NCBI GenBank assembly: GCA_002343845.1
Contig: DDSQ01000136.1
Coordinates: 3,809-11,620, forward strand
Source of the DNA: Planctomycetes bacterium UBA2386
GTDB lineage: Bacteria; Planctomycetota; UBA1135; UBA2386
Direction: 5' to 3'
DNA length: 7,812 nucleotides
Shown: in pieces, positions 1 through 5,995 of the stretch
Position numbering within the stretch: the stretch's first letter is position 1
Layout: every line of letters begins with the position of its first letter
Program-made: the position numbers and the translations under genes
Notes under the pieces: generated by a model
What the model was told of the DNA's origin: nothing
What the model saw: the letters and a program-made list of their open reading frames with translations, nothing else
The model's database searches: none

Positions 1-104
1 CCCGGCGAGTCCCACTTGATCCACAGCGCCACGGCCAGCAGCAGCGGCGCCAGCAGCACCAGGGCCGCGGCGGAGACGAGGATGTCGATCGCTCGCTTGA
101 GCAT
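1..104 (-). CDS. Initiating sugar-phosphate transferase (PglC/WcaJ-like), N-terminal fragment
   Basis: Only the first 34 codons are in the window; the gene runs off the left edge. The visible protein opens with a short basic stretch (MLKRAIDIL), then one hydrophobic segment at about residues 8-28, then IKWDSPG. This is the typical start of bacterial polyprenyl-phosphate sugar-1-phosphate transferases (PF02397 family): a membrane-inserted helix followed by the conserved [IL]K-x-[DT]-SPGP motif. Family members transfer a sugar phosphate from a UDP-sugar to undecaprenyl phosphate at the inner face of the cytoplasmic membrane and so start the repeat unit. The ATG at 104 is chosen because it places the basic and hydrophobic pair at the N-terminus as in the family; no good Shine-Dalgarno is visible. 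The gap to the upstream aminotransferase is 59 bases without a terminator, so the two are probably co-transcribed. The catalytic part is outside the window, so sugar specificity cannot be judged. Confidence 0.85.
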   Translation of the reverse strand, partial: MLKRAIDILVSAAALVLLAPLLLAVALWIKWDSP

Positions 105-163
105 GGACGCGGCGCGGGCGGCGAGGGCCGGCGGGCGTGCGCGGGTCGTCCGGCCGGCGCCGC

Positions 164-1342
164 TCAGGGCCCGCCCAGCAGCTCGCGCACGCTGTCGATC
201 ACGCGCCGCGTGTCGGCCTCGGTCATGCGCGAGAAGATCGGCAGGCTCACCAGCCCCTCGTAGGCGGCCTGGCTGCACGGGAACCACTCGGGCCGCAGGC
301 CGTAACGGTCGCGCCAGTAGGGTTGCAGGTGCAGCGGGATGTAGTGCACGCTGCAGCCGATGCCGCGGGCGTACAGGGCCTCGATGAAGGCGTCTCGACC
401 GAGCGGCGCGTCCTCGCCCAGGCGGACCGCGTAGAGGTGCCAGGAGTGCTCGTCGCCGGGCTGCGGGCCGGCGGGCAGCCGCAGCGGCAGGCCGGCGAAA
501 GCCTCCTGGTAGGCCTCCGCGATCTCGCCGCGGCGCCGTGCGAAGTCCCGCGCCTTGCGCAACTGGTGCAGGCCCAGCGCCGCGGCGATGTCGGTCAGGT
601 TGTACTTGAAGCCCGGCGCGACGATCTCGTAGTACCAGCTGGGCACCTTCGCGGTGAAGCGGTCGAACGCGTCGCGGCTGATGCCGTGCAGCCGCATGAC
701 CCTCGCGCGCGCGGCGAGATCGGCGTCGCGCGTGACCAGCATGCCGCCCTCGCCCGTGGTGATCGTCTTGTTGGCGTAGAAGCTGAAGACGGTGGCATCG
801 CTGTCCAGCGTGCCGACGAGGCGCCCGCCGCAGCTCGTCGGCAGCGCGTGCGCCGCGTCCTCGACGACGCGCAGGCCGTGGCGGCGCGCGACGGCGAGCA
901 GCGCGGGCATGTCGGCCGCGAGCCCGCCGTAATGCACCGGCAGGATGGCCTTGGTGCGCGACGTGATGGCATGCTCGACCGCGGCCGGGTCGATGTTCAG
1001 CGTCTGCGGGTCGATGTCGACCAGGCGCACGTCGGCCCCGAGGTAGCGCACGACCTCGGCCGTCGCGGTGAAGGTGTGCGTCGTCGTGATCACCTCGTCG
1101 CCGGGCCCGATGCCGATCGCCTCGAGCGCGAGATGCAGCCCGGCGGTGGCCGAATTGACGGCGACGCAGTGCAGCCGCTCGTCGCCGAGGAAGGCGGCGA
1201 AGTCGGCCTCGAAGCGCTTGGCCTTCGGGCCCGTGGTGATCCAGCCGGACTTCAGCGTGTCGACGACCTCCGCGATCTCGTCGTCGCCGATCTCGGGCAG
1301 GGCGAAGGGGAGGAAGGCGGATGGCGTCGAGTGCTCGGTCAT
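164..1342 (-). CDS. DegT/DnrJ/EryC1/StrS-family PLP aminotransferase (ArnB/PglE/PseC-like)
   Basis: A complete 392-residue protein of normal family length. It is a PLP-dependent sugar aminotransferase, expected to convert a UDP-4-keto sugar to the 4-amino sugar in the cytoplasm with glutamate as amino donor. Visible family landmarks are: SGWITTGP (32-39); NSATAGLH (63-70), the cofactor-phosphate loop; THTFTAT (88-94); PVHYGG (135-140); EDAAHA (161-166) with D162 expected to pair with the pyridine nitrogen; SFYANK (187-192) with K192 as the Schiff-base lysine; PGFKYNLTD (243-251); and [11 protein letters not shown] (333-343). The [10 protein letters not shown] and FKYNL stretches look most like ArnB/PglE/PseC-type C4 aminotransferases; the exact substrate is inference. 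The next gene downstream is a PglC-like transferase, a pairing that suggests the amino sugar may be the first sugar of the repeat. The ATG is 13 bases after the vapC stop. It lacks a Shine-Dalgarno; the upstream bases are pyrimidine-rich (ACCCTCCGATCC), which is unusual. Confidence 0.93.
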   Translation of the reverse strand: MTEHSTPSAFLPFALPEIGDDEIAEVVDTLKSGWITTGPKAKRFEADFAAFLGDERLHCVAVNSATAGLHLALEAIGIGPGDEVITTTHTFTATAEVVRYLGADVRLVDIDPQTLNIDPAAVEHAITSRTKAILPVHYGGLAADMPALLAVARRHGLRVVEDAAHALPTSCGGRLVGTLDSDATVFSFYANKTITTGEGGMLVTRDADLAARARVMRLHGISRDAFDRFTAKVPSWYYEIVAPGFKYNLTDIAAALGLHQLRKARDFARRRGEIAEAYQEAFAGLPLRLPAGPQPGDEHSWHLYAVRLGEDAPLGRDAFIEALYARGIGCSVHYIPLHLQPYWRDRYGLRPEWFPCSQAAYEGLVSLPIFSRMTEADTRRVIDSVRELLGGP

Positions 1343-1355
1343 GGATCGGAGGGTG

Positions 1356-1790
1356 TCAGGCGCCGAGGACCAGCAGGTGCTTCTTCTGCGCCGCCGGCAC
1401 GGCTTGGGCCGCGATCGCCCGGTCGAAGGTCACGAAGCGGGCGTCGTGGGCCGCGGCCAGCGCGAGCAGGTAGACGTCGGTGACCTGGCGCGAGCCGAGC
1501 ACCCGCTCCCAGCGGATGCGGCCCGCCTCGAGCAGGCTGAGCTCGTCGGGCCAGAAGGCGTGGCTGGCGTCGGCACAGGCCTCGGCCAGGCGCTGCGCCA
1601 CCCGCCCCGGCGGCTGCGGATTGGGATAGGCGGGCAACGAGAGGATGCGCAGGCAACCGTTCTGCGTCAGCGGGCAGGAGGCCCAGCCGTGGCGCACGTG
1701 AGCCGCGAGCCAGTCGCGCGCCATGCGGTGGTGCAGGTGGCCGGCATCCAGCAGCGCCACCAGCACATTGACGTCGAGCAGCGCGCGCAC
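1356..1790 (-). CDS. vapC: VapC-type PIN-domain toxin (putative ribonuclease)
   Basis: A 144-residue PIN-domain protein. It begins [15 protein letters not shown], the usual first strand of VapC toxins, with D6 as the first metal-binding acid and N8 beside it. Further landmarks are a [11 protein letters not shown] segment (40-50), [10 protein letters not shown] (103-112) with D105, and VTFDRAI (120-126) with D123. VapC proteins are Mg2+-dependent endoribonucleases that cut tRNA, rRNA or mRNA and are neutralised by the VapB partner. The second acid of the classical PIN set, usually a Glu in a T-E-x-x-R context, reads Gln/Asn here (Q43, N44). That seems common in this TQxG subgroup but should be checked for activity. 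The GTG at 1790 is preferred because it puts the LLDVNV strand at the N-terminus and lies 7 bases after the vapB stop. An in-frame ATG at 1838 would add 16 non-homologous residues and overlap vapB. The pair is probably translationally coupled. Its 3' end is only 13 bases from the aminotransferase start. Confidence 0.85.
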   Translation of the reverse strand: MRALLDVNVLVALLDAGHLHHRMARDWLAAHVRHGWASCPLTQNGCLRILSLPAYPNPQPPGRVAQRLAEACADASHAFWPDELSLLEAGRIRWERVLGSRQVTDVYLLALAAAHDARFVTFDRAIAAQAVPAAQKKHLLVLGA

Positions 1791-1797
1791 GGCAGGG

Positions 1798-2055
1798 TCA
1801 GATGCCCTCGGCGTCGCGCAGCCGCTCCACCTGCGCATCGGTGGTCACGATGCCGCTGCGGGCCTCGAACGGGCGGAATCCGGCGACCGTGCGCGCCGCG
1901 CGTCGCGCGCGGGCCGTCGTCGGCGCGGCCACCACGCCGGTCAGCGACTGACGCAGCAGGGCCGAGACGACCTGTCCGGCACTGCGACCCTCACGGCGCG
2001 CGAGCTCCTTCGCGGCGGCGAGCAGGTCGTCGTCGATGTCGAGCGTGGTTCGCAT
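1798..2055 (-). CDS. vapB: VapB-type ribbon-helix-helix antitoxin
   Basis: A small 85-residue protein directly upstream of the PIN toxin. The N-terminus MRTTLDIDDDLLAAAKELA followed by REGRSAGQVVSALLRQSL is a standard ribbon-helix-helix fold: a DNA-contacting beta strand (residues 2-7), helix A (8-21) and helix B (25-38). The rest (41-85), with an Ala/Arg-rich linker and a GFRPFEARSGIVTTDAQVERLRD tail split around residues 59-81, is the expected toxin-wrapping region. It should bind and inhibit VapC, and as a dimer repress its own promoter. The ATG at 2055 is chosen because RHH proteins begin right at the strand. A TTG at 2085 would add ten residues (MHHDISASIA) that run over the leader repeats. 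No clear Shine-Dalgarno precedes the ATG. Three TGATG repeats sit 7-27 bases upstream of the start and may be its operator. Confidence 0.85.
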   Translation of the reverse strand: MRTTLDIDDDLLAAAKELARREGRSAGQVVSALLRQSLTGVVAAPTTARARRAARTVAGFRPFEARSGIVTTDAQVERLRDAEGI

Positions 2056-2061
2056 GGCGAT

Positions 2062-2082
2062 TGATGCGCTGATGTCGTGATG
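2062..2082. repeat. Three TGATG direct repeats at 8-base period in the vapB leader
   Basis: TGATG occurs at 2062-2066, 2070-2074 and 2078-2082 on the plus strand, so it reads CATCA toward vapB. The starts are exactly 8 bases apart with 3-base spacers cgc and tcg. The block lies between a possible -10 element (2095-2100) and the vapB ATG (2055). Ribbon-helix-helix repressors often bind short tandem sub-sites (MetJ uses 8-base met boxes), so an operator role for VapB is plausible. This is an inference from position and period; the array is short and could be chance. Confidence 0.4.
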
Positions 2083-2094
2083 CAAGCCGCTCGG

Positions 2095-2100
2095 ATTCTA
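2095..2100 (-). promoter_or_regulatory. Possible -10 element of a vapBC promoter
   Basis: On the minus strand the hexamer TAGAAT (plus strand attcta) differs from TATAAT at one position. It stands out as an AT-rich spot in a GC-rich region, 39 bases before the vapB ATG. No recognisable -35 hexamer is found at spacings of 15-19 bases (the 17-base position reads GGCGCC), and there is no TG extension. The predicted transcript would start near 2088 and carry the TGATG repeats in its leader. The evidence is the hexamer and its position in the only sizeable intergenic gap. Confidence 0.3.
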
Positions 2101-2260
2101 GCTGGCCGGGTTCAGGTGGCGCCCGACGCAGGCCCTGCGCGGCTGGCCGGACACCGTGGCCGAGCCGGGGTGCGGCCGCGAACGTCACAGCGTAACCAGG
2201 CCGGCGCACGGGTGTCTCGCGGGCTCGAGTCGGCACCGCTGCCATCCGATCGTCTGCCGA

Positions 2261-3031
2261 TCAATCGGCCACGTGGCGACCGATCCACGCCAGCACGTGC
2301 GTGCGCAGCGGGGGCAGGACGTTCAGAGCCGCGTACAGGCGCGGGTGGACGCGGCAGGCCGCGCGCGCCAGCGGCGGCGCCAGCGTGACGCGGCGCGCGT
2401 CCACGCGGCCCTGCGGGAACAGTTCGCGCACCCGGCGCAGCGGCACGCCGCGCACGTCGGGGTTGCGCGGGTTGCCGACGGTGAAGTCGTACCAGAGCAC
2501 GCCGCCGCCCGGCCGCAGCCAGCGCCACATCGTCGCGGCCAGCCGCTGCTGGACGCCGTCGTCGAGCAGCGACGAGAAGACGGTGGACTGCAGCACGATG
2601 TCGACGCTGCCCGGCGCGATCGGCTGCGCCGCGGCATCGCCCTCGACGACCCGCACGGCCGCGGGCAGCCGCTGCCGCGCCGCCTGCGCGCGCTCGGGCA
2701 GCAGCTCGATGCCGCACAGGTGCTGCGGCTGCAGACCCAGGCGCAGCAGCTCGAGCAGGTTGCCGCCGGCGCCGCAGCCGACCTCGACGACACGCAGCGC
2801 CGCCAGATCGCTCATCCCGTGGGCGACGAGCAGCCCGATCATCGCGCGCTGCCGCTCCTGCACGGCCTGCCAGACCTCGGGGCGCAGCAGGCTGTAGCGG
2901 TCCTCCAGGCCGGCGCGGCGCGCATAACGTGCCGCCATCTCCTGCAGGCCGTCCGGCCTCTCGCCGCTGGCGGCGTCGCCACCGTCTTCGGCGCGCGGTG
3001 CCGGCCGTGGCGCGTTGCGACCGCTGCCCAT
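2261..3031 (-). CDS. Class I SAM-dependent methyltransferase
   Basis: A 256-residue cytoplasmic methyltransferase. Motif I is VVEVGCGAGGN (81-91), the SAM-binding glycine loop. The acid that holds the SAM ribose is probably E109 in CGIEL (106-110). A GDAAAQP motif (131-137) would bind the adenine, IVLQSTVFSSL (145-155) looks like motif IV, and WLRPGGGVLWYDF (171-183) is the post-motif strand common to Methyltransf_11/25-type enzymes. The C-terminal part (about 184-256) is likely to hold the acceptor. In this setting it probably O-methylates a sugar of the repeat unit or its end, but the acceptor cannot be read from sequence. Residues 1-31 form a low-complexity polar extension; the domain proper seems to begin near M32. 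The ATG at 3031 is nonetheless favoured because TGAGG lies about 10 bases upstream, overlapping the stop of the preceding glycosyltransferase gene, whose end is 11 bases away. That spacing indicates co-transcription with the glycosyltransferase. Confidence 0.88.
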   Translation of the reverse strand: MGSGRNAPRPAPRAEDGGDAASGERPDGLQEMAARYARRAGLEDRYSLLRPEVWQAVQERQRAMIGLLVAHGMSDLAALRVVEVGCGAGGNLLELLRLGLQPQHLCGIELLPERAQAARQRLPAAVRVVEGDAAAQPIAPGSVDIVLQSTVFSSLLDDGVQQRLAATMWRWLRPGGGVLWYDFTVGNPRNPDVRGVPLRRVRELFPQGRVDARRVTLAPPLARAACRVHPRLYAALNVLPPLRTHVLAWIGRHVAD

Positions 3032-3042
3032 GGTCCCGCGCC

Positions 3043-4278
3043 TCAGCAGCCGCCCAGCGCCGCGATGAAACGCTGCGCGAGCACGGGATACGCGTGGTGG
3101 CGCAGCACGTAGGCCTTGCCGCGCTCGCCCATCGCACGCCGATCGGCCGCGCGCAGGCCGGCCAGGCCCTTCAGCCCCTCGGCGATGGCCGCCGGATCCT
3201 CCGGCGGGACGGTCAGTCCGCAGCGCGCGTCGCCCACCGGGTCGTTGCCCGCCTCCACCGCGTGCAGCACCGCCTTGCCGGCCATCATGTAGTCCATCAG
3301 CTTGTTCGGCGCGATGCCGAAGCGGTAGATCGGCACGCGCTGCCAGCCGATGAAGGCGATGTCGATCGCGGCGAGGAAGGCGCGCACCTGGGCCTTCGGG
3401 ATCGGCGGCAGCAGCGCGACCCGGGACAGGCCCTCGTCGGCGATGCGGCGCGCGAGGCGCTCGCGTTCATGCCCGTCGCCGACCAGCACGAAGCCCAGCG
3501 GCGCATCGGCGAGGCGCTTCGCGGCATCCAGCAGGTGATCCAGCGCGTTGGGCAGGCCCATCGAACCCGCGTAGCCGACCACCACGCGCTCACCTTCGCG
3601 CGCGGCGGCCAGCGCGGCGGCGACGTCGCCGCGCAGCGGGGCGGGCGCCCCCTGCCACTCCTCGGGACTGATGCCGTTGGGCACGATCGCCAGCTTGCGC
3701 AGGTCCAGCCCGCGGGCGGTCACGTGCGGGTGCACCTTCGGCAGCATCGAGACGACCAGGTCGCAGTGCCGGTAGGCGGCATCCTCGGCCGACTGGCAGA
3801 CCAGCGCGAAGGGGTGCCACGGCGACATGCCGGCCAGCTCGATCAGCGACAGCGGCCACAGGTCGTGCAGTTCGTAGACGTGGCGCGCGCGCACGCCGGC
3901 GCGGGCCGCGGCCTGCGCGATGCGCCGCGCGACCCAGTTGTCCATCGGGTAGGTGCTGGAGGCGATCACCGCGTCGGGCCGGACGTCGCGGGCGAGCTCG
4001 TCGGCCATCGCCCAGGTCTGGCTCAGGTAGGCCATCACGTTGCGCAGCCGGCCGACGCCGTTGCCGCGGTACGCGGGCGTCGGCAGCCACTGGTACTCGA
4101 TCCCGTCGATGACCTGGGTGCCGGGCGGCGGCTGGCGCGTGCGCACGTGCGAGAAGTCGGCCGCGACGATGCGCACCCGGTGCCCGAGGCGCACCCATTC
4201 GCGCGCCAGGTAGTAGGGCCGGTACTCCATGCCCAGCTCGGGCGTGCCGGCGTAGTGGTTCAGCAGCAGCAGGTTCAC
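3043..4278 (-). CDS. GT4-family glycosyltransferase, WbuB-like
   Basis: A 411-residue GT-B glycosyltransferase. The N-terminal domain starts VNLLLLNHYAGTPELGMEYR and continues with YYLAREWVRLGHRVRIVAADFSH (22-44); this start is typical of WbuB-type enzymes of O-antigen and exopolysaccharide loci. The central YELHDLWPLSLIE (135-147) and IVPNGISPEEW (198-208) are standard interdomain landmarks. The C-terminal domain has GYAGSMG (235-241), FVLVGDGHER (263-272) and YRFGIAPNKLMDYMMAGKAV (318-337). In this last motif the classical E-x7-E pair is changed to Gly321 and D329, as in other WbuB-like proteins. It should transfer a sugar from a nucleotide donor to a lipid-linked acceptor at the inner membrane face. 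The GTG at 4278 is chosen because it overlaps the upstream stop as GTGA and has GAGGG seven bases upstream. The open frame continues far upstream, but those extra residues are shadow translation of the neighbouring gene. Confidence 0.92.
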   Translation of the reverse strand: MNLLLLNHYAGTPELGMEYRPYYLAREWVRLGHRVRIVAADFSHVRTRQPPPGTQVIDGIEYQWLPTPAYRGNGVGRLRNVMAYLSQTWAMADELARDVRPDAVIASSTYPMDNWVARRIAQAAARAGVRARHVYELHDLWPLSLIELAGMSPWHPFALVCQSAEDAAYRHCDLVVSMLPKVHPHVTARGLDLRKLAIVPNGISPEEWQGAPAPLRGDVAAALAAAREGERVVVGYAGSMGLPNALDHLLDAAKRLADAPLGFVLVGDGHERERLARRIADEGLSRVALLPPIPKAQVRAFLAAIDIAFIGWQRVPIYRFGIAPNKLMDYMMAGKAVLHAVEAGNDPVGDARCGLTVPPEDPAAIAEGLKGLAGLRAADRRAMGERGKAYVLRHHAYPVLAQRFIAALGGC

Positions 4279-5342
4279 GCGCGTCCCTCGAAGGCGTACA
4301 GCCGCGCGACGAACCGTTCGACCGCGGTGCCGAACATCGCGTGGTTCGCGACCCACTCGCGGTTGGTCGCGGCGACGATCTCGCGGCGCTGCAGCAGCCC
4401 GCGCAGGTCCTCCAGCGCGGGCAGCTCGCGGGCGGCGCAGATCCAGCCGTTGCGGCCGTGGACGACGAGTTCGCGGTTGGCCGGCAGGTCCGACAGGACG
4501 GGGATGCAGCCGTGCGCCATCGCCTCGAGCACCGAGACGGAGACCGAGTCGCTGGTCGGCAGGCTCAGGTACCAGCGGGCCTCGGCGTACCGGGCGGCCT
4601 GGGCCGCGGCGTCGAGCCGCCCGGTGAAGCTGACGCGTCCGGCCAGCCCCAGTGCCTCGACGCGGCGCTCGAGCTCCCCGCGCAGGCTGCCGTCGTTGGC
4701 GACGACCAGCCGCGCCGCGGGCCAGGCCCCCGCAAGCCCGGCGAACAGCTCGAGCACCCGCTGCGGCGCGTACAGCGGCTCGAGTCCGCGGTTGGCGAAG
4801 AACAGCGCATCGTCCTTGCGCGGCGGCTCCGGCGGCATCGCCTCGAGGCCGAAGGGGAAGACCATGACCTCGCGCGCGCCGAGCTCGCGCATGCGCGCCG
4901 CCATGTGCATCGAGTCGCTCGTCGTCAGCGTGCAGGCCTTCAGCACGCGCCGGGTCAGCCACGCGGTGAGCCGGCCGCGCGACGGGGCCACGAGGATGTC
5001 CGAGCCCCAGGCCGAGCCGCACAGCCGCCCGGAGACGCCGAAGCCGCGCGCCAGCCAGGCCAGCGTGCCGTGCGAGGTCAGGTAGTGCGCGTGCAGCCAG
5101 TCCGGGCGGATCGTGTACAGCCACGCCACGACACGCGGCAGGCTGGCGAGCAGGGCCGCGTTGCCGCCCTCGACGCCCGGCGTGGTGTTCAGCGCGAGCC
5201 GCCGCTCGGGTCCGAGCACGGCCTCGAACGGGGGCAGGAACCCCCGGCTGGACACCGCCCAGAGGTCGACGTGCGGCTTCAGCGCTCGCGCCCACTTCAG
5301 CAGGTGCGGGCTTTCGCCGTCGCCGATCAGCACGAGCCGCAT
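4275..5342 (-). CDS. GT4-family glycosyltransferase
   Basis: A 355-residue GT-B fold glycosyltransferase. It begins MRLVLIGDGESPHLLKWARAL, a first beta strand and loop shared by several exopolysaccharide GT4 enzymes. IRPDWLHAHYLTSHG (78-92) and CGSAWGSDILV (108-118) follow, typical of the acceptor domain. The C-terminal domain has NRGLEPLYAPQRVLELF (184-200), VVANDGSLRGELE (213-225), VSFTGRLD (237-244) and the donor-site stretch SDSVSVSVLEAMAHGCIPV (264-282). E273 there matches the second glutamate of E-x7-E and D265 stands in for the first. The likely role is addition of one sugar of the repeat unit at the cytoplasmic face; donor and linkage are unknown. The ATG at 5342 shares one base with the stop of the acetyltransferase gene (TGATG), and the gene's own TGA overlaps the GTG of the next glycosyltransferase. 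It is therefore the middle of a tightly coupled set. In-frame sequence upstream of the ATG is the out-of-frame acetyltransferase gene. Confidence 0.9.
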   Translation of the reverse strand: MRLVLIGDGESPHLLKWARALKPHVDLWAVSSRGFLPPFEAVLGPERRLALNTTPGVEGGNAALLASLPRVVAWLYTIRPDWLHAHYLTSHGTLAWLARGFGVSGRLCGSAWGSDILVAPSRGRLTAWLTRRVLKACTLTTSDSMHMAARMRELGAREVMVFPFGLEAMPPEPPRKDDALFFANRGLEPLYAPQRVLELFAGLAGAWPAARLVVANDGSLRGELERRVEALGLAGRVSFTGRLDAAAQAARYAEARWYLSLPTSDSVSVSVLEAMAHGCIPVLSDLPANRELVVHGRNGWICAARELPALEDLRGLLQRREIVAATNREWVANHAMFGTAVERFVARLYAFEGRA

Positions 5343-5941
5343 CACGGCTGGCCGGGGGCGGCGCGGTCGCCGCCGAGCGCCCAGGCGCCCCAGGTGTCGC
5401 GCCAGCGTGGCTCGCGCTCGAGCCAGGCGCGGTCGCCGTCGCGTGCGTCGCCGACGACGACCGCCGGCCGGCCGTCGATCACCGCGTGGTCCGGGAAGCT
5501 GCCGCGCACGATGCTGCCGGCGCGCACGATGCAGCCGCGGCCCAGTCGCGTGCCGGCCTCGATGAGCACGTGCGGCCCGACGAAGCAGTAGGCGCCGATG
5601 TGCACCGGCGCGGCGATCCAGCCCGGGCGCTGCGGCTCGTCGCTCGCGTAGGCCCGGCCCATCAGGCGCAGCGTGCGGTGCGAGCTGTGGGTGACGATCG
5701 CGACGTGGCTCGTCACCTGCACCCCCTCCTCGAGCGTGACGCCGCCGCTGGCCTCGATCCAGTTGAATGGGCCGATGTAGACGTGGTCGCCGAGCACGAG
5801 CCGCTCCTCGTGCTCCAGGCAGCTCGACGGCGAGATCCGCGCATGCGGCAACCAGCGGCCCTGCGAGCGCTCGCCGAAGACGCGCCGGTACAGCAGGGCA
5901 TGGGCCAGGCGTCGACGCCAGCGGTTCAGGAGCGCGCGCAT
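5342..5941 (-). CDS. Left-handed beta-helix (hexapeptide repeat) O-acetyltransferase, WcaF/LacA-like
   Basis: A 199-residue acyltransferase. After a basic N-terminus (MRALLNRWRRRLA), irregular hexapeptide repeats run from about 35 to 85 (ISPSSCLE, LVLGDHVYIGPFNWIE, VTLEEGVQVTSHVAIV). A loop follows at about 89-110 (LRLMGRAYASDEPQR), then a second block at about 112-160 (PVHIGAYCFVGPHVLIEAG, LGRGCIVRAGSIV, DHAVIDGRPA). VTHSSH (83-88) after the first block is where the catalytic histidine of galactoside/maltose-type acetyltransferases sits, so H85 is the best candidate. The expected reaction is acetyl transfer from acetyl-CoA to a sugar hydroxyl of the repeat or its precursor. It lacks the N-terminal Rossmann-like domain of PglD/NeuD enzymes, which argues against N-acetylation of a 4-amino nucleotide sugar. 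The ATG at 5941 has a good Shine-Dalgarno (GGGAG, about 9 bases upstream); the frame is open to 5995 but that part is not family-like. It is tightly coupled to the downstream glycosyltransferase. Confidence 0.88.
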   Translation of the reverse strand: MRALLNRWRRRLAHALLYRRVFGERSQGRWLPHARISPSSCLEHEERLVLGDHVYIGPFNWIEASGGVTLEEGVQVTSHVAIVTHSSHRTLRLMGRAYASDEPQRPGWIAAPVHIGAYCFVGPHVLIEAGTRLGRGCIVRAGSIVRGSFPDHAVIDGRPAVVVGDARDGDRAWLEREPRWRDTWGAWALGGDRAAPGQP

Positions 5942-5995
5942 GCGGCGATTCTCCCAAAGCGGCCGGCGTCGGCTCCCGCGACGCCGGTCGTGCAC

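Noticed and set aside
105..163. GC-rich inverted repeat (GGCCGG/CCGGCC) between the aminotransferase and the sugar transferase, considered as a terminator.
   Set aside because: There is no T tract, and the short same-strand spacing favours co-transcription.
137..1483. Long plus-strand open frame of 448 codons opposite the aminotransferase gene.
   Set aside because: Its product is Arg/Ala/Gly/Val-rich without any recognisable motif, and the opposite strand encodes a complete, motif-rich enzyme. Long antisense frames are expected in very GC-rich DNA.
1343..2260. Signs that vapBC arrived on a mobile element (terminal inverted repeats, target-site duplication, transposase).
   Set aside because: No matching terminal repeats or transposase fragments were found by eye on either side, and base composition resembles that of the neighbours.
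2248..2262. Short inverted repeat gatcg-tctgc-cgatc at the methyltransferase stop, considered as a terminator.
   Set aside because: The stem is only five base pairs and no run of T follows on the minus strand, so it does not meet the pattern of an intrinsic terminator.
2246..2285. Three CCGATC copies and the palindrome GCCACGTGGC near the methyltransferase 3' end.
   Set aside because: Spacings are irregular (11 and 23 bases), the palindrome and one copy lie within codons, and such words are common at this GC content.
2929..5085. Plus-strand open frame of 718 codons opposite the glycosyltransferases.
   Set aside because: It has no family motif and a low-complexity Arg/Ala/His/Gln composition, and it lies antisense to two clearly recognisable GT4 genes.
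4279..5295. Upstream continuation of the WbuB-like frame, which would make a 750-residue protein.
   Set aside because: Only the part from the GTG at 4278 matches a glycosyltransferase; the rest is an out-of-frame reading of the neighbouring GT gene, and the GTGA junction with its Shine-Dalgarno marks the true start.
5343..5957. Upstream continuation of the first GT frame to give a 560-residue protein, which might suggest an acetyltransferase-GT fusion.
   Set aside because: The extra residues are not in the acetyltransferase frame and show no motif; the two genes meet at TGATG and are separate.
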